Assembly: GCF_021172065.1 (NCBI RefSeq)
Contig: NZ_CP087880.1
Location: forward strand, 3,510,583-3,574,582
Direction: 5' to 3'
DNA: 64,000 nucleotides
DNA from: Pseudocitrobacter corydidari
GTDB lineage: Bacteria; Pseudomonadota; Gammaproteobacteria; Enterobacterales; Enterobacteriaceae
Position numbers and translations under genes: made by a program. Under the pieces are notes generated by a model. That model ran no database searches. It had not been told where the DNA came from and worked only from the letters and a program-made list of their open reading frames with translations. Shown in pieces: positions 38,847 through 51,658 of this stretch (positions are counted from its first letter, which is position 1; the number at the start of each line of letters is the position of its first letter).

Positions 38847-38864
38847 TATATCCATATAGGTATA
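38847..38864 (-). promoter_or_regulatory. Imperfect palindrome upstream of HigBA-like locus 2
   Basis: TATATCCATATAGGTATA pairs at 7 of 9 positions. It lies 13 nt upstream of the toxin ATG, like the palindrome of locus 1; likely operator of the antitoxin. Confidence 0.45.
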
Positions 38865-38986
38865 AATATCCATCGCCACAACCGGAGAATAAAGCAACGT
38901 CATCCACGCTGTATGAAAGATAATTCCAACCTGCGAGCCGCTTTCCAGAATATCTCTCCAGGTCCGTGAACCTCGTCAGCGAGTCT

Positions 38987-39003
38987 TATCACCCGGCGTG
39001 ATA
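38987..39003 (+). promoter_or_regulatory. Inverted repeat upstream of pepE
   Basis: TATCACCCGGCGTGATA: perfect 6-bp arms around CCGGC, 44 nt before the pepE ATG. Possible operator or promoter element; regulator unknown. Confidence 0.35.
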
Positions 39004-39047
39004 GCATAGTCATCAACCCCTTAATTCCCTGATTGTCTGGAGAAAGA

Positions 39048-39737
39048 ATGGAACTGCTGCTGTTAAGTAACTCGGCGTTGCCGGGTAAAGCCTGGCTGGA
39101 ACATGCGCTGCCGCTGATTCGTGGCGCACTAAACGGTCGCCGTTCGGCGGTGTTTATTCCCTTCGCGGGCGTGACGCAAACGTGGGATGCCTACACGGCA
39201 AAAACGGCGGCGGTCTTTGAGCCGATGGACGTATCGGTCGTCGGTATTCATAACGCTGCCGATCCGATTGCGGCTATTGAAAATGCGGACCTCGTGATTG
39301 TCGGCGGGGGGAATACCTTCCAGTTGCTGAAAGAGAGCCGCGAGCGCGGGCTGCTGGCACCGATTGTTGATGTGGTGAAGCGCGGCGCGCTGTACATCGG
39401 CTGGAGTGCGGGCTCGAATCTGGCCTGTCCAACCATTCGCACTACCAATGATATGCCGATTGTCGATCCGCAAGGTTTTGATGCGCTGGGGTTATTCCCG
39501 CTGCAAATTAACCCGCACTTTACCAATGCGTTACCGGAGGGGCATCAGGGCGAAACGCGCGAGCAGCGCATCCGCGAACTGCTGGTTGCCGCGCCGGAAC
39601 TGACGGTGATTGGTTTGCCGGAGGGTAACTGGATTCAGGTGAGCGGTGAAGTTACGACGCTTGGCGGGCCAAATACTAACTATCTGTTTAAAGCAGGTGA
39701 AGAGGCGGTGCCGCTGGAAGCAGGCCACCGCTTGTAA
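39048..39737 (+). CDS. pepE: Dipeptidase E (alpha-aspartyl dipeptidase)
   Basis: Cytosolic serine peptidase of family S51 that hydrolyses Asp-Xaa dipeptides. 229 aa from the ATG of [19 protein letters not shown], as in E. coli, preceded by GGAGAAAG; five upstream codons extend the frame without homology. Catalytic residues are Ser120 in GWSAGSNLA, Asp135 in TTNDMPIVD and His157 in NPHFTN. In E. coli pepE directly adjoins rluF; here the sor operon and a toxin-antitoxin pair lie between. Confidence 0.97.
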   Translation: MELLLLSNSALPGKAWLEHALPLIRGALNGRRSAVFIPFAGVTQTWDAYTAKTAAVFEPMDVSVVGIHNAADPIAAIENADLVIVGGGNTFQLLKESRERGLLAPIVDVVKRGALYIGWSAGSNLACPTIRTTNDMPIVDPQGFDALGLFPLQINPHFTNALPEGHQGETREQRIRELLVAAPELTVIGLPEGNWIQVSGEVTTLGGPNTNYLFKAGEEAVPLEAGHRL

Positions 39738-39745
39738 AAGATTTT

Positions 39746-39817
39746 GCCGGATGCGCTGCGCTTATCCGGCCTACAGATTGTGCCGATTGTAGGCTAAATA
39801 AGCGCTGCGCATCCGGT
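39746..39817. repeat. REP pair between pepE and yjbB
   Basis: GCCGGATGCGCTGCGCTTATCC... at 39746-39774 and a degenerate inverted unit GTAGGCTAAATAAGCGCTGCGC... at 39789-39817, between convergent genes. Confidence 0.8.
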
Positions 39818-39828
39818 GTCAAAATACA

Positions 39829-41460
39829 CTAATAATCATCCCGCTCGTCATCTTCGTCCGGCTGCTCCAGCACGCTGTAAGCCACTGAGCAAAATAGCGA
39901 ATTAAGACGTTTCATATCCCCCAGCAGGCCAAGGTGCAGTGAGCTGGTTTCAATACTCTGCACGTTCTGCTGGTGCAGACGATCGACGTGAGCGTGCGAG
40001 TAACGGCGATTCAGGATGCGGAAGCGATGCTTGCTACGGCGCAGACGGCGGGCGCTGGTGACGTCGCCGGAGAAGAATACCGACATCGCCAGTTGCAGGT
40101 TGCTCAGCAGTTGGTCGTAAAGCGCATCCAGCTCCTTCAGCCCTTCCACCGAAAACGCGCGGCGGGCCGCCAGCGATTTATCGGCGATCTCACTGCCCAT
40201 GCGCTCCACGATATCTGAAGCCTGCTCCAGGTTGAGCGACATCTCGATGATTTCCGCCCAGCGCCGGGATTCCTCTTCAGCCAGTTCATCTTTCGGCATA
40301 CGGGCCAGATAGAGCTTGATGGCGGTGTAGAGCACGTTAATGTCGTCCGCCAGCTTGCGCAGCTCTTTCTCTTCACGCGGCTCGCCGTGCATCACCTTTT
40401 TCAACCCTTCCAGCATCAATTCCATCGCATCGCCGATACGCAACGCTTCACGCGCGGCATTGGCTAACGCCAGCGTTGGCGTGTCGAGCGCGGTGGTATC
40501 GAGATGCTTGGGCTTCAGGCGTGCGTCCAGTTCCGGCTCATCACGAATCATCCGTTTGCAGAAACGCGCCATCGGCTCGGCGAACGGGATCATCACCACG
40601 CAACGAATCAGGTTGTAGAAGACGTGGAAATAGATAACCAGTTCCGATTCCGGCAGCGGCAGTTTGTGCAGCGTATCTGCCAGTACGTGGACGAATGGCA
40701 GAATGACCAGACTGCCCACCAGCTTGAACAGCAAACTGCCCAGCGCCACGCGCCGAGCAGCAGCGTTGGCGGCGCTGTTGTTGAGCATCGCCAGCAGGCC
40801 GGAGCCGAGGTTAGCGCCAATCACCAGACACAGCGCCACCGGGAAGGAGATAATTCCCGCGGTGGTTAGCGTGGCGGTCAGCAGTACGGCGGCCAGGCTC
40901 GAATAACTGATGATGGCGAACATCGCGCCAATCAGCGCATCCAGCATGATGTCGCCGGTGAGCGAGGCAAATATCACCTGTACGCCGTTGGCCTGGGTGA
41001 TCGGCGTGACCGCCTGGACGATGAGCTCCAGTGCCAGCAAAATCAGGCCAAGGCCAATCCCGACACGCCCCAGTTGCCCGGCACGCGACTGTTTGCGGCC
41101 GAGGAAGAAGATCACGCCGATAAAAATCAGCAGCGGCGACAGCCAGGATAAATCGAAGGTGAGGATACGCGCCATCAACGCGGTCCCCACATCGGCCCCC
41201 AACACAATCACCAGGGCGGGCGTCAGGGCAACCAGGTCCTGGGCGACGAACGACGTCACCAGCATGGTCGTGGCGTTACTGCTCTGCACCAGCGCAGTGA
41301 CGCCAATGCCCGCGCAGAAGGCGAGCGGTTTCTTTTCAACACTGCGGCTGAGGACGGTGCGCAGGCGCGCGCCGAAGACGCGCATCACGCCCGTGCGGAC
41401 AATGTGAGTGCCCCAGACCAGCAGGGCGACAGCGGAAAGCAGGTGTAACAGCGTTAACAC
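39829..41460 (-). CDS. yjbB: Na+/phosphate cotransporter-family protein YjbB
   Basis: Inner-membrane protein of the Na/Pi-cotransporter II family with a C-terminal PhoU-like domain; in E. coli it has been linked to phosphate export. 543 aa, same as E. coli. Two Na/Pi repeats carry QSSNATTMLVTSFVAQDLV and the second repeat around ISYSSLAAVLLTATLTTAGI. The soluble PhoU-like region is about 340-530 (SLNLEQASDIVERMGSEIADKSLAARRAFSVEG). Monocistronic, between REP pairs. Confidence 0.95.
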   Translation of the reverse strand: MLTLLHLLSAVALLVWGTHIVRTGVMRVFGARLRTVLSRSVEKKPLAFCAGIGVTALVQSSNATTMLVTSFVAQDLVALTPALVIVLGADVGTALMARILTFDLSWLSPLLIFIGVIFFLGRKQSRAGQLGRVGIGLGLILLALELIVQAVTPITQANGVQVIFASLTGDIMLDALIGAMFAIISYSSLAAVLLTATLTTAGIISFPVALCLVIGANLGSGLLAMLNNSAANAAARRVALGSLLFKLVGSLVILPFVHVLADTLHKLPLPESELVIYFHVFYNLIRCVVMIPFAEPMARFCKRMIRDEPELDARLKPKHLDTTALDTPTLALANAAREALRIGDAMELMLEGLKKVMHGEPREEKELRKLADDINVLYTAIKLYLARMPKDELAEEESRRWAEIIEMSLNLEQASDIVERMGSEIADKSLAARRAFSVEGLKELDALYDQLLSNLQLAMSVFFSGDVTSARRLRRSKHRFRILNRRYSHAHVDRLHQQNVQSIETSSLHLGLLGDMKRLNSLFCSVAYSVLEQPDEDDERDDY

Positions 41461-41514
41461 AGAGTGGGGTTCTCCTTATCGTTATTGTTTTCCTGAGGCT
41501 ATCTGCGCGGTTCT

Positions 41515-41604
41515 GCCGGATGGCGCTTCGCTTATCCGGCCTACAGGCAAGGCGTGAATCCGGCGACGAACCCTGTAGGCCCGGTAAGCGCAGCGCCACC
41601 GGGC
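41515..41604. repeat. REP pair between metH and yjbB
   Basis: GCCGGATGGCGCTTCGCTTATCC... at 41515-41544 and an inverted GTAGGCCCGGTAAGCGCAGC... unit at 41575-41604. Confidence 0.85.
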
Positions 41605-41658
41605 AAAACCGACGAAGCCTTCTTCCAGTATAAGGGTTTACTCAAAAGAAAGAGACAA

Positions 41659-41675
41659 GGCGCTCATTGAGCGCC
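41659..41675 (-). terminator. Candidate terminator of metH
   Basis: GGCGCTC (41659-41665) / GAGCGCC (41669-41675); on the minus strand followed by a T/C-rich tail (TTGTCTCTTTCTTTT). Lies 25 nt after the metH stop. Confidence 0.55.
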
Positions 41676-41700
41676 CTGTTTGTTGTAAGAAAAAGTGACG

Positions 41701-44700
41701 TTAGTCCGCGTCATACCCCAGATTCGGGGCCAGCCAGCGTTCAACTTCCTCTACGCTCATCCCTTTGCGGCGGGCGTAATCTTCCACCTGGTCGCGCTGA
41801 ATTTGCGCGACCGCGTAGTACTTGCTGTCCGGGTGGCTGAAATACCAGCCGGAGACCGACGCGCCAGGCCACATGGCGAACGATTCCGTCAGCTTCATGC
41901 CGGTGTGTTTTTCGACGTCCAGCAGTTCCCAGATGGTGCCCTTTTCCGTGTGTTCCGGGCAGGCCGGGTAGCCGGGGGCCGGGCGAATGCCCTGGTAGTT
42001 TTCGCGGATCAGTTCTTCGTTGCTGAGATTCTCGTTCGGCGCATAGCCCCAGTAAACTTTTCGCACACGCTCATGGAGATACTCCGCAAAGGCTTCGGCT
42101 AAACGGTCGGCAATCGCTTTCACCATGATTTTGTTGTAATCATCGTGCTGCGCTTCGAAAGCATCCGCCAGCGCATCCTCTTCCAGCCCACCGGTGACGG
42201 CGAACGCGCCGATGTAGTCTTCTTTACCGCTCAGCTTCGGCGCGACAAAATCAGCAAGGCAGTAGTTTGCGAAGCCGACTTTCTCGGTCTGTTGGCGTAA
42301 ATGACGGCTGACGGTGAGTACGTGCGTGCGCGTTTCGTCACGATAGATTTCAATGTCGTCGCCCACGCGGTTTGCCGGGAACAGGCCGACCACGCCGCGC
42401 GGATTCAGCGTTTTCCCGGCGCTCAGTTTGTCGAGTAACTCATTGGCATCTTTAAACAGACGCTGCGCTTCTTCGCCAACAACTTCATCTTCAAGAATTC
42501 GCGGATATTTCCCGGCCAGCGACCAGGTCATAAAGAACGGCGTCCAGTCGATGTAGTTGCGCAGCGTTTCGATACTGGCTTCCACTTCCTGCACGCCGAG
42601 ACGGTGGGCCACCGGCGGCGTATAACTCGCCCAGTCGAATGCCAGATCGTTTTCGCGCGCGGCCTGCAAGGTCACTGGCGGGGTGCGCGGTTTCTTACGG
42701 CCATGCTGGATACGCACGGTCTCGTACTCTTTACGCGTGCGGGCGACGAAGTCGTCTCGCTGGGTAGCGGAAAGCAGCGCCGCAACGACGCCAACGGTGC
42801 GCGAGGCGTTCTGCACATACACCGTCGGGCCGCTGTAGTTCTGCTCAATTTTCACCGCCGTGTGCGCTTTGGAGGTGGTCGCACCGCCAATCAGCAGCGG
42901 GATGGTGAAGCCCTGACGCTCCATCTCTTTCGCGACGTTAACCATTTCGTCCAGCGACGGGGTGATCAAGCCAGAGAGACCAATCAGATCCGCGTTCACT
43001 TCCCTGGCGGTTTTCAGGATTTTGTCGGCGGGCACCATCACGCCAAGGTCGATGATTTCGTAGTTGTTGCACTGCAACACCACGCCGACGATGTTTTTAC
43101 CGATATCGTGGACATCGCCTTTTACGGTCGCGATCACCATCTTACCGTTGCTCGAGCCCTTCTCTTTACTGGCTTCAATGTACGGTTCGAGATACGCCAC
43201 CGCTTGTTTCATAACGCGCGCCGATTTCACCACCTGCGGCAAGAACATTTTACCCTCGCCGAACAGGTCGCCGACCACGTTCATACCGTCCATCAGCGGG
43301 CCTTCAATCACTTCAATCGGGCGTGTTGCCTGTTGACGCGCCTCTTCCGTATCCAGCTCGATAAATTCAGTGATACCTTTCACCAGCGAGTATTCGAGGC
43401 GTTTTTTCACCTCCCACGAACGCCACTCGGCCTGCTGGGCGTTGGCGGTGTCGTCGGTTTTGCTGCCGCGATATTTCTCGGCAAGATCCAGCAAACGCTC
43501 GGTACCATCGTCGCGACGATTGAGGATCACATCCTCCACCGCATCGCGCAGTTCAGTCGGCAGGTCGTCGTAAATCGCCAGTTGCCCGGCGTTCACAATC
43601 CCCATATCCATTCCGTTACGGATGGCGTAGTAGAGGAACACCGCGTGAATAGCTTCACGCACCGGATCGTTACCACGGAACGAGAACGAGACGTTGGAGA
43701 CGCCGCCGGAGATCAGCGCGTGCGGCAGTTCGCGTTTGATGTCTTCGCAGGCGCCGATAAAGTCCTGCGCATAGTTGTTGTGCTCTTCAATCCCGGTCGC
43801 CACCGCGAAGATGTTCGGGTCGAAGATGATATCTTCCGGCGGGAAGCCGACTTCCTCGGTGAGAATTTTGTACGCCCGACAGCAAATCTCGATTTTACGC
43901 GCGCGGGTATCGGCCTGACCCTGTTCGTCAAAGGCCATCACCACTACCGCCGCACCGTAGCGACGCAGCAGTTTGGCATGGTGAATGAAGGTGTCCACGC
44001 CCTCTTTCATCGAGATGGAGTTAACAATGCCTTTGCCCTGAATGCACTTCAGACCTTTTTCGATGACCTCCCATTTGGAGGAGTCGATCATAATCGGTAC
44101 GCGAGCGATATCCGGCTCGCCGGCAATCAGATTGAGGAAACGCACCATCGCCGCTTCGGCATCGAGCATCCCCTCATCCATGTTGATATCGATAATCTGT
44201 GCGCCGCTTTCCACCTGCTGACGCGCCACATCCAGCGCTTCGCTGTATTTCTCTTCTTTAATCAGGCGCTTGAACTTAGCGGAACCGGTGACGTTGGTGC
44301 GTTCCCCCACGTTCACAAACAGGCTGTCGTCGCCAATGTTCAGCGGCTCCAGGCCAGACAGGCGGCAGGCGACGGGCAGTTCAGGCAGCTTGCGCGGCGG
44401 CAGCCCGGCAACGGCGCGGCTCATCGCGGCAATGTGTTCCGGCGTGGTGCCACAGCAACCGCCGACAATATTCAGAAAGCCCGCTTCCGCCCATTCACGG
44501 ATCTGTTTTGCCATCGTGTCGGCATCGAGATCGTATTCACCAAAGGCGTTTGGCAGCCCGGCGTTGGGGTGCGCGGTGACGTAGCATTCCGCAATGCGCG
44601 ACAGTTCCTGTACGTACTGGCGCAATTCATCCGGCCCCAGTGCACAGTTCAGGCCAAAGGTCAGCGCTTCAGCGTGGCGCAGGGAGTTATAAAACGCTTC

Positions 44701-45384
44701 CGTAGTTTGCCCGGAGAGCGTACGCCCGGAAGCATCGGTGATGGTGCCGGAAATCATGATCGGCAGGTCAACGCCCAGCGCTTCAAACTCTTCTTTTACC
44801 GCAAAAATCGCCGCTTTGGCGTTGAGAGTGTCGAAGACGGTTTCAATCAGGATCAGGTCCGCGCCGCCTTCCACCAGCGCTTTCGTCGATTCCCGGTATG
44901 CGGCCACCAGCCCATCAAAGGTGATATTGCGGAATGCCGGGTCGTTGACGTCCGGTGAGATGGACGCCGTGCGGTTGGTGGGGCCAAGAACGCCAGCCAC
45001 GTAGCGCGGTTTTTCCGGCGTGCGTGCGGTCCACTCATCGGCGCAGGCGCGCGCCAGTTTGGCGGCAGCGAAGTTGATTTCCGCCGACAGGGATTCCATC
45101 TGGTAATCCGCCATGGCGATGGTCGTGGAGTTAAAGGTGTTGGTTTCAATGATATCCGCGCCCGCGTCGAAGTAGGCATCATGAATGGCGGAGATCACCT
45201 CCGGCTTGCTCAACACCAGCAGGTCGTTGTTACCTTTGAGGTCGCACGGCCAGTCGGCAAAACGCGCGCCGCGAAAATCCGCTTCGCTCAGGCGATAGCT
45301 CTGGATCATGGTGCCCATGCCCCCGTCCAGAACCAGAATTCGATCATTTAACTGCTGACGTAATTGTTCAACTTTGCTGCTCAC
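41701..45384 (-). CDS. metH: Cobalamin-dependent methionine synthase
   Basis: Transfers a methyl group from methyltetrahydrofolate via methylcobalamin to homocysteine. From the GTG at 45384 it is 1227 aa, exactly the E. coli length; GGGAG lies 6 nt before it, whereas the GTG two codons earlier has poorer spacing. Four modules: homocysteine/zinc (about 1-330, ligands in GLNCALG and GGCCGTT), folate (about 340-640, [18 protein letters not shown]), B12 (about 650-896, with [16 protein letters not shown], His759 as the cobalt ligand) and reactivation domain (about 897-1227, ending [11 protein letters not shown]). Divergent from iclR. Confidence 0.98.
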   Translation of the reverse strand: MSSKVEQLRQQLNDRILVLDGGMGTMIQSYRLSEADFRGARFADWPCDLKGNNDLLVLSKPEVISAIHDAYFDAGADIIETNTFNSTTIAMADYQMESLSAEINFAAAKLARACADEWTARTPEKPRYVAGVLGPTNRTASISPDVNDPAFRNITFDGLVAAYRESTKALVEGGADLILIETVFDTLNAKAAIFAVKEEFEALGVDLPIMISGTITDASGRTLSGQTTEAFYNSLRHAEALTFGLNCALGPDELRQYVQELSRIAECYVTAHPNAGLPNAFGEYDLDADTMAKQIREWAEAGFLNIVGGCCGTTPEHIAAMSRAVAGLPPRKLPELPVACRLSGLEPLNIGDDSLFVNVGERTNVTGSAKFKRLIKEEKYSEALDVARQQVESGAQIIDINMDEGMLDAEAAMVRFLNLIAGEPDIARVPIMIDSSKWEVIEKGLKCIQGKGIVNSISMKEGVDTFIHHAKLLRRYGAAVVVMAFDEQGQADTRARKIEICCRAYKILTEEVGFPPEDIIFDPNIFAVATGIEEHNNYAQDFIGACEDIKRELPHALISGGVSNVSFSFRGNDPVREAIHAVFLYYAIRNGMDMGIVNAGQLAIYDDLPTELRDAVEDVILNRRDDGTERLLDLAEKYRGSKTDDTANAQQAEWRSWEVKKRLEYSLVKGITEFIELDTEEARQQATRPIEVIEGPLMDGMNVVGDLFGEGKMFLPQVVKSARVMKQAVAYLEPYIEASKEKGSSNGKMVIATVKGDVHDIGKNIVGVVLQCNNYEIIDLGVMVPADKILKTAREVNADLIGLSGLITPSLDEMVNVAKEMERQGFTIPLLIGGATTSKAHTAVKIEQNYSGPTVYVQNASRTVGVVAALLSATQRDDFVARTRKEYETVRIQHGRKKPRTPPVTLQAARENDLAFDWASYTPPVAHRLGVQEVEASIETLRNYIDWTPFFMTWSLAGKYPRILEDEVVGEEAQRLFKDANELLDKLSAGKTLNPRGVVGLFPANRVGDDIEIYRDETRTHVLTVSRHLRQQTEKVGFANYCLADFVAPKLSGKEDYIGAFAVTGGLEEDALADAFEAQHDDYNKIMVKAIADRLAEAFAEYLHERVRKVYWGYAPNENLSNEELIRENYQGIRPAPGYPACPEHTEKGTIWELLDVEKHTGMKLTESFAMWPGASVSGWYFSHPDSKYYAVAQIQRDQVEDYARRKGMSVEEVERWLAPNLGYDAD

Positions 45385-45548
45385 ACGCACTCCCGACCAC
45401 GCTCAACCAAACCCAGAGAAAAAAACGGCAATAGACCATACTGGCATAAACCCTGATGGTGGAAAAGAGAACAACGCGCTACATGAGACAAGTTCACCAT
45501 GACTCATCGGATCAGTAAGTCTGGTGATTGCATTATAATCAAATAAAA

Positions 45549-45563
45549 CGAAAATGATTTCCA
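45549..45563 (+). promoter_or_regulatory. IclR operator in front of iclR
   Basis: CGAAAATGATTTCCA matches the palindromic IclR consensus TGGAAATNATTTCCA at 12 of 14 defined positions. It ends 23 nt upstream of the iclR ATG, fitting autorepression. Confidence 0.75.
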
Positions 45564-45586
45564 CGATACAGAAACAGGAGTTCGCC

Positions 45587-46411
45587 ATGGTTGCCACCGT
45601 TCCCGCAAAGCGCGGAAGAAAACCCGCCGCAGCCACCGCTGTGCAGAGTGGCCAGGTTCAGTCTTTAACGCGCGGGCTGAAATTACTGGAATGGATTGCC
45701 GAATCAAACGGTAGCGTTGCGCTGACCGAACTCGCCCAGCAGGCCGGGCTGCCCAATTCCACCACTCACCGTTTACTGACCACCATGCAGCAGCAGGGTT
45801 TCGTCCGCCAGGTGGGCGAGCTGGGGCACTGGGCGGTGGGCGCGCATGCGTTTATCGTCGGCAGCAGCTTTTTACAGAGCCGCAACCTGCTGGCGATTGT
45901 CCACCCTATTCTGCGCAAACTGATGGAAGACTCCGGCGAGACGGTCAATCTGGCGGTGCTGGATCAAAGCGACCATCAGGCCATTATTATCGATCAGGTT
46001 CAGTGCACGCAGTTAATGCGCATGTCTGCGCCCATTGGCGGCAAACTGCCAATGCACGCCTCCGGCGCGGGCAAGGCGTTCTTATCGCAACTGAGCGAAG
46101 AACAAGTTACCGGATTACTGCACCGCAAAGGGCTGCACGCCTATACCCATGCGACGCTGGTATCGCCGGTGCATTTAAAAGAAGACCTTGCTCAAACGCG
46201 CAAGCGCGGCTATTCCTTTGATGATGAAGAACACGCGCTGGGGCTGCGCTGCGTGGCGTCCTGCATTTATGACGAGCACCGCGAGCCGTTTGCGGCAATC
46301 TCCATTTCCGGGCCGATTTCACGCATTACCGACGACCGGGTAACGGAGTTTGGTGCGATGGTGATCAAGGCGGCGAAGGAAGTGACGCTGGCGTATGGTG
46401 GGATTCGATAA
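45587..46411 (+). CDS. iclR: Glyoxylate-shunt repressor IclR
   Basis: Represses aceBAK and itself; glyoxylate and pyruvate modulate its activity. 274 aa, as in E. coli, from the ATG of MVATVPAKRGRKPAAATAV, preceded by AGGAG; 11 upstream codons are only leader. The winged helix is about 25-85 (SLTRGLKLLEWIAE, LTELAQQAGLPNSTTHRLLTTMQQQGF). The C-terminal effector domain contains MRMSAPIGGKLPMHASGAGKAFLSQL and the conserved cysteine region ALGLRCVASCIYD. It lies next to its target operon, with only REP sequence between. Confidence 0.98.
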   Translation: MVATVPAKRGRKPAAATAVQSGQVQSLTRGLKLLEWIAESNGSVALTELAQQAGLPNSTTHRLLTTMQQQGFVRQVGELGHWAVGAHAFIVGSSFLQSRNLLAIVHPILRKLMEDSGETVNLAVLDQSDHQAIIIDQVQCTQLMRMSAPIGGKLPMHASGAGKAFLSQLSEEQVTGLLHRKGLHAYTHATLVSPVHLKEDLAQTRKRGYSFDDEEHALGLRCVASCIYDEHREPFAAISISGPISRITDDRVTEFGAMVIKAAKEVTLAYGGIR

Positions 46412-46417
46412 CAAAAA

Positions 46418-46440
46418 TGCCCCATCGCTGATGGGGTATT
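46418..46440 (+). terminator. Weak terminator after iclR
   Basis: CCCCATC (46420-46426), GCT loop, GATGGGG (46430-46436), then TATTCC. A good stem but poor T tract. Confidence 0.5.
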
Positions 46441-46471
46441 CCAGATGGCTGACAACGTGCGCGTTGTTCTT

Positions 46472-48451
<1,980 letters not shown>

Positions 48452-49756
48452 TCAGAACTGTGACTCTTCCGTTGAGCCGGTCAACGCAGTTACCGAGGAA
48501 GCGCCGCCCTGAATAATGGTCGTCACTTTATCGAAGTAGCCCGTCCCTACTTCCTGCTGATGAGAAACGAAGGTGTAACCGTCTTTCCCCGCTTCAAATT
48601 CAGGCTGCTGCACTTTTTCAACATAATGCTTCATGCCTTCACCTTGCGCGTAAGAGCGCGCCAGGTCGAACATGTTGAACCACATGCTGTGAATGCCCGC
48701 CAGGGTGATGAACTGGTATTTGTAGCCCATATCCGACAGTTGTTGCTGGAAGCTGGCGATGGTTTTATCGTCCAGATTTTTCTGCCAGTTGAACGACGGC
48801 GAGCAGTTGTAGGCCAGCAGTTTGCCCGGATATTTAGCGTGGACCGCCTCGGCAAAACGGCGCGCAAGGTCGAGATCCGGCGTTGAGGTTTCACACCACA
48901 CCAGGTCTGCATACGGCGCATATGCCAGGCCACGGCTAATCGCCTGCTCGATACCCGCCCGGGTACGGAAGAAGCCTTCACTGGTGCGCTCGCCGGTGAT
49001 GAATTCGCTATCGTAAGCATCGCAATCAGAGGTGATCAGATCCGCCGCATCCGCATCCGTACGCGCAATGACCAGCGTCGGCACGCCCATCACATCGGCC
49101 GCCAGGCGCGCTGCAACCAGTTTCTGAATGGCTTCCTGCGTCGGAACCAGCACTTTTCCGCCCATATGACCGCACTTCTTCACCGACGCGAGCTGATCTT
49201 CGAAGTGAACGGCCGCTGCACCGGCCTCAATCATCGATTTCATCAGTTCATAGGCATTCAGCACGCCACCGAAACCGGCTTCCGCATCGGCAACGATCGG
49301 CAGGAAATAATCGGTATAACGCGGATCGTTCGGTTCGATACCGGATGCCCACTGGATCTGATCCGCGCGGCGGAAGGTGTTGTTGATCCGATCGACCACC
49401 GCAGGCACCGAGTTCGCAGGATAGAGGGATTGATCCGGATACATGCTTGATGCCAGGTTGGCGTCAGCCGCGACCTGCCAGCCGGAAAGATAGATAGCTT
49501 CAATACCCGCTTTCGCCTGCTGCAACGCCTGGCCGCCGGTCAACGCGCCGAGGCTGTTAACGTAGCCTTTCTTCGATTCGCCGTGCAGCAGTCGCCACAT
49601 TTTCGCCGCGCCCAGTTGCGCCAGCGTGCACTCCGGGTTAACCGAGCCGCGTAATTTCACCACTTCCTCGGCGCTGTAGGGGCGACGAATGCCTTCCCAG
49701 CGCGGTTGAGTCCACTCTTTCTGTAATTCTTCAATTTGTTGTGTACGGGTTTTCAT
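48452..49756 (-). CDS. aceA: Isocitrate lyase
   Basis: Cleaves isocitrate to succinate and glyoxylate, first step of the glyoxylate shunt. 434 aa, same as E. coli, from the ATG of [22 protein letters not shown]. The catalytic signature [17 protein letters not shown] has Cys195. The substrate-binding [14 protein letters not shown] and the C-terminal [15 protein letters not shown] are conserved. Middle gene of aceBAK, 31 nt after aceB. Confidence 0.98.
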   Translation of the reverse strand: MKTRTQQIEELQKEWTQPRWEGIRRPYSAEEVVKLRGSVNPECTLAQLGAAKMWRLLHGESKKGYVNSLGALTGGQALQQAKAGIEAIYLSGWQVAADANLASSMYPDQSLYPANSVPAVVDRINNTFRRADQIQWASGIEPNDPRYTDYFLPIVADAEAGFGGVLNAYELMKSMIEAGAAAVHFEDQLASVKKCGHMGGKVLVPTQEAIQKLVAARLAADVMGVPTLVIARTDADAADLITSDCDAYDSEFITGERTSEGFFRTRAGIEQAISRGLAYAPYADLVWCETSTPDLDLARRFAEAVHAKYPGKLLAYNCSPSFNWQKNLDDKTIASFQQQLSDMGYKYQFITLAGIHSMWFNMFDLARSYAQGEGMKHYVEKVQQPEFEAGKDGYTFVSHQQEVGTGYFDKVTTIIQGGASSVTALTGSTEESQF

Positions 49757-49787
49757 ATGCAGATGCTCCATATTGTTATGTGGTGAT

Positions 49788-51389
49788 TTACGCTAACAGG
49801 CGGTAGCCTGGCAGAGTCAGGAAGTCTATAAGGTCGTCGGAAGTGGTGATCTGCTCCATCAGACGCGCGGCGTCGTCGAAGCGCCCGCTGCTGAAGCGGT
49901 GCTCGCCCAGCTCTTCCTGAATCACCAACAACTCTTCGGCCAGCATCTGGCGGAACAGCGCTTTGGTGACGGCTTTGCCGTTGCTCAGGGTTTTCTCATG
50001 ATGGATCCACTGCCAGATGGAGGTACGCGAGATTTCCGCCGTCGCCGCATCTTCCATCAGGCCGTAGATAGGGACGCAGCCGTTGCCGGAGATCCACGCT
50101 TCGATGTACTGCACCGCGACGCGAATATTGGCGCGCATGCCCTCTTCGGTACGTTCACCGTCACAGGGGGCCAGCAGTTGTTCGGCGGTGATCGGCGCGT
50201 CGTCGCTGCGGGTCACGAATAACTGATTTTTATGCTCGCCGAGCACATCGTTGAAGACCGCCATCGCGGTGTCCGCCAGCCCCGGATGCGCCACCCATGT
50301 GCCGTCGTGGCCGTTATTGGCTTCCAGCGATTTATCCGCTTTGACTTTGTTGAGCACCTGCGTATTTCGCTCGGCGTCTTTGCTCGGGATAAACGCCGCC
50401 ATGCCGCCCATCGCGAACGCGCCGCGTTTGTGGCAGTTTTTAATCAGCAGGCGTGAATATGCGCTGAGGAACGGTTTGTCCATCGTCACCACCTGGCGGT
50501 CAGGCAACACGCGGTCCGGGTGGTTTTTCAGGGTTTTAATGTAGCTGAAGATGTAATCCCAGCGGCCACAGTTCAGGCCGACAATGTGATCGCGCAGCGC
50601 GTGCAGGATTTCATCCATCTGGAAGACGGCGGGCAGCGTTTCAATCAACAGAGTGGCTTTGATGGTACCGCGCGGCAGGTCAAAGCGATCTTCCGCATAG
50701 CTGAAGACTTCACTCCACCAGGCCGCTTCCTGCCAGGCCTGGGTTTTCGGCAGGTAGAAGTAAGGGCCGCTGCCTTTCTCCAGCAACGCTTTGTAGTTGT
50801 GGAAGAAGTAGAGCGCGAAATCAAACAAGCTGCCCGGAATGGCTTCACCGCGCCAGGTAACGTGTTTCTCCGGTAAATGCAGGCCGCGCACGCGGCAAAT
50901 CAGCAGCGCGGGATTGGGTTTCAACTGGTAGATTTTCCCGGCTTCATTGGTGTAGCTGATGGTGCCGTTCACGGCATCGCGCAGGTTGATTTGCCCATCA
51001 ATCACTTTGTTCCAGTCCGGCGCCAGCGAATCTTCGAAATCAGCCATAAAGACTTTTACGTTGGCGTTCAGGGCGTTAATCACCATTTTGCGTTCAACCG
51101 GGCCGGTGATCTCTACGCGGCGATCCTGTAAGTCTTCCGGGATACCGCGGATTTTCCAGTCACCATTACGAATGGAAGCAGTTTCCGAAATAAAATCAGG
51201 CAACTTTCCGTTATCGATATCCTGCTGTTGCTGAATGCGCGCAGCCAGCAGTTTATTGCGCTTCGGCGTAAAGCGCGTCACCAGTTCACTGAGAAATTCA
51301 ACGGCTTCAGCCGTTAAGATCTGCTGCTCCTGCCCGGTAAAAGGTTCGGTAAATGCCAGTTCATCCGCCGTTGTTGCCTGTTGTGTCAT
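49788..51389 (-). CDS. aceB: Malate synthase A
   Basis: Condenses glyoxylate with acetyl-CoA to malate. 533 aa, same as E. coli, from the ATG of [17 protein letters not shown]; four upstream codons are in frame but carry no homology. Family blocks are [75 protein letters not shown] and [13 protein letters not shown]. First gene of aceBAK, with an IclR site about 110 nt upstream. Confidence 0.98.
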   Translation of the reverse strand: MTQQATTADELAFTEPFTGQEQQILTAEAVEFLSELVTRFTPKRNKLLAARIQQQQDIDNGKLPDFISETASIRNGDWKIRGIPEDLQDRRVEITGPVERKMVINALNANVKVFMADFEDSLAPDWNKVIDGQINLRDAVNGTISYTNEAGKIYQLKPNPALLICRVRGLHLPEKHVTWRGEAIPGSLFDFALYFFHNYKALLEKGSGPYFYLPKTQAWQEAAWWSEVFSYAEDRFDLPRGTIKATLLIETLPAVFQMDEILHALRDHIVGLNCGRWDYIFSYIKTLKNHPDRVLPDRQVVTMDKPFLSAYSRLLIKNCHKRGAFAMGGMAAFIPSKDAERNTQVLNKVKADKSLEANNGHDGTWVAHPGLADTAMAVFNDVLGEHKNQLFVTRSDDAPITAEQLLAPCDGERTEEGMRANIRVAVQYIEAWISGNGCVPIYGLMEDAATAEISRTSIWQWIHHEKTLSNGKAVTKALFRQMLAEELLVIQEELGEHRFSSGRFDDAARLMEQITTSDDLIDFLTLPGYRLLA

Positions 51390-51496
51390 TGTGCTGATCC
51401 TCATTATGTATTCCGATCGTTCCCCTGGGGTAAACGGACGATCGCTGCATAGTTTTCATTCAACACTTTTAAGACTATCCAGGATTTAATAAAAAT

Positions 51497-51511
51497 CAAA
51501 AACGATTTCCA
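51497..51511 (-). promoter_or_regulatory. IclR operator of aceBAK
   Basis: On the minus strand TGGAAATCGTTTTTG, followed by ATTTT, closely resembles the E. coli aceB operator as I recall it. It lies 108 nt upstream of the aceB start and has one strong half-site. Confidence 0.7.
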
Positions 51512-51590
51512 TTTTTAATTTAAATTACATGTAACGTGATGATTAAACTGGAATTAAAATTTCTTAATTGATTGAGGTGCTTTTCGGAAA

Positions 51591-51613
51591 TAAAAAAGGC
51601 ACCCGAAGGTGCC
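51591..51613 (-). terminator. Terminator of metA
   Basis: GGCACC (51598-51603), CGAA, GGTGCC (51608-51613), followed on the minus strand by TTTTTTA. Lies about 45 nt beyond the metA stop. Confidence 0.88.
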
Positions 51614-51658
51614 TGAGGAAGAGTGCTGAAACGCTTTAGGATCGAGAGTCGTAGACGA

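Noticed and set aside
38646..38903. 85-codon minus-strand frame overlapping toxin 2
   Set aside because: Out of frame with the toxin, no ribosome site, no recognisable family.
42604..44958. 784-codon open frame opposite metH
   Set aside because: An antisense shadow of a GC-rich conserved gene. The metH frame matches the full-length E. coli protein and the antisense product resembles nothing.
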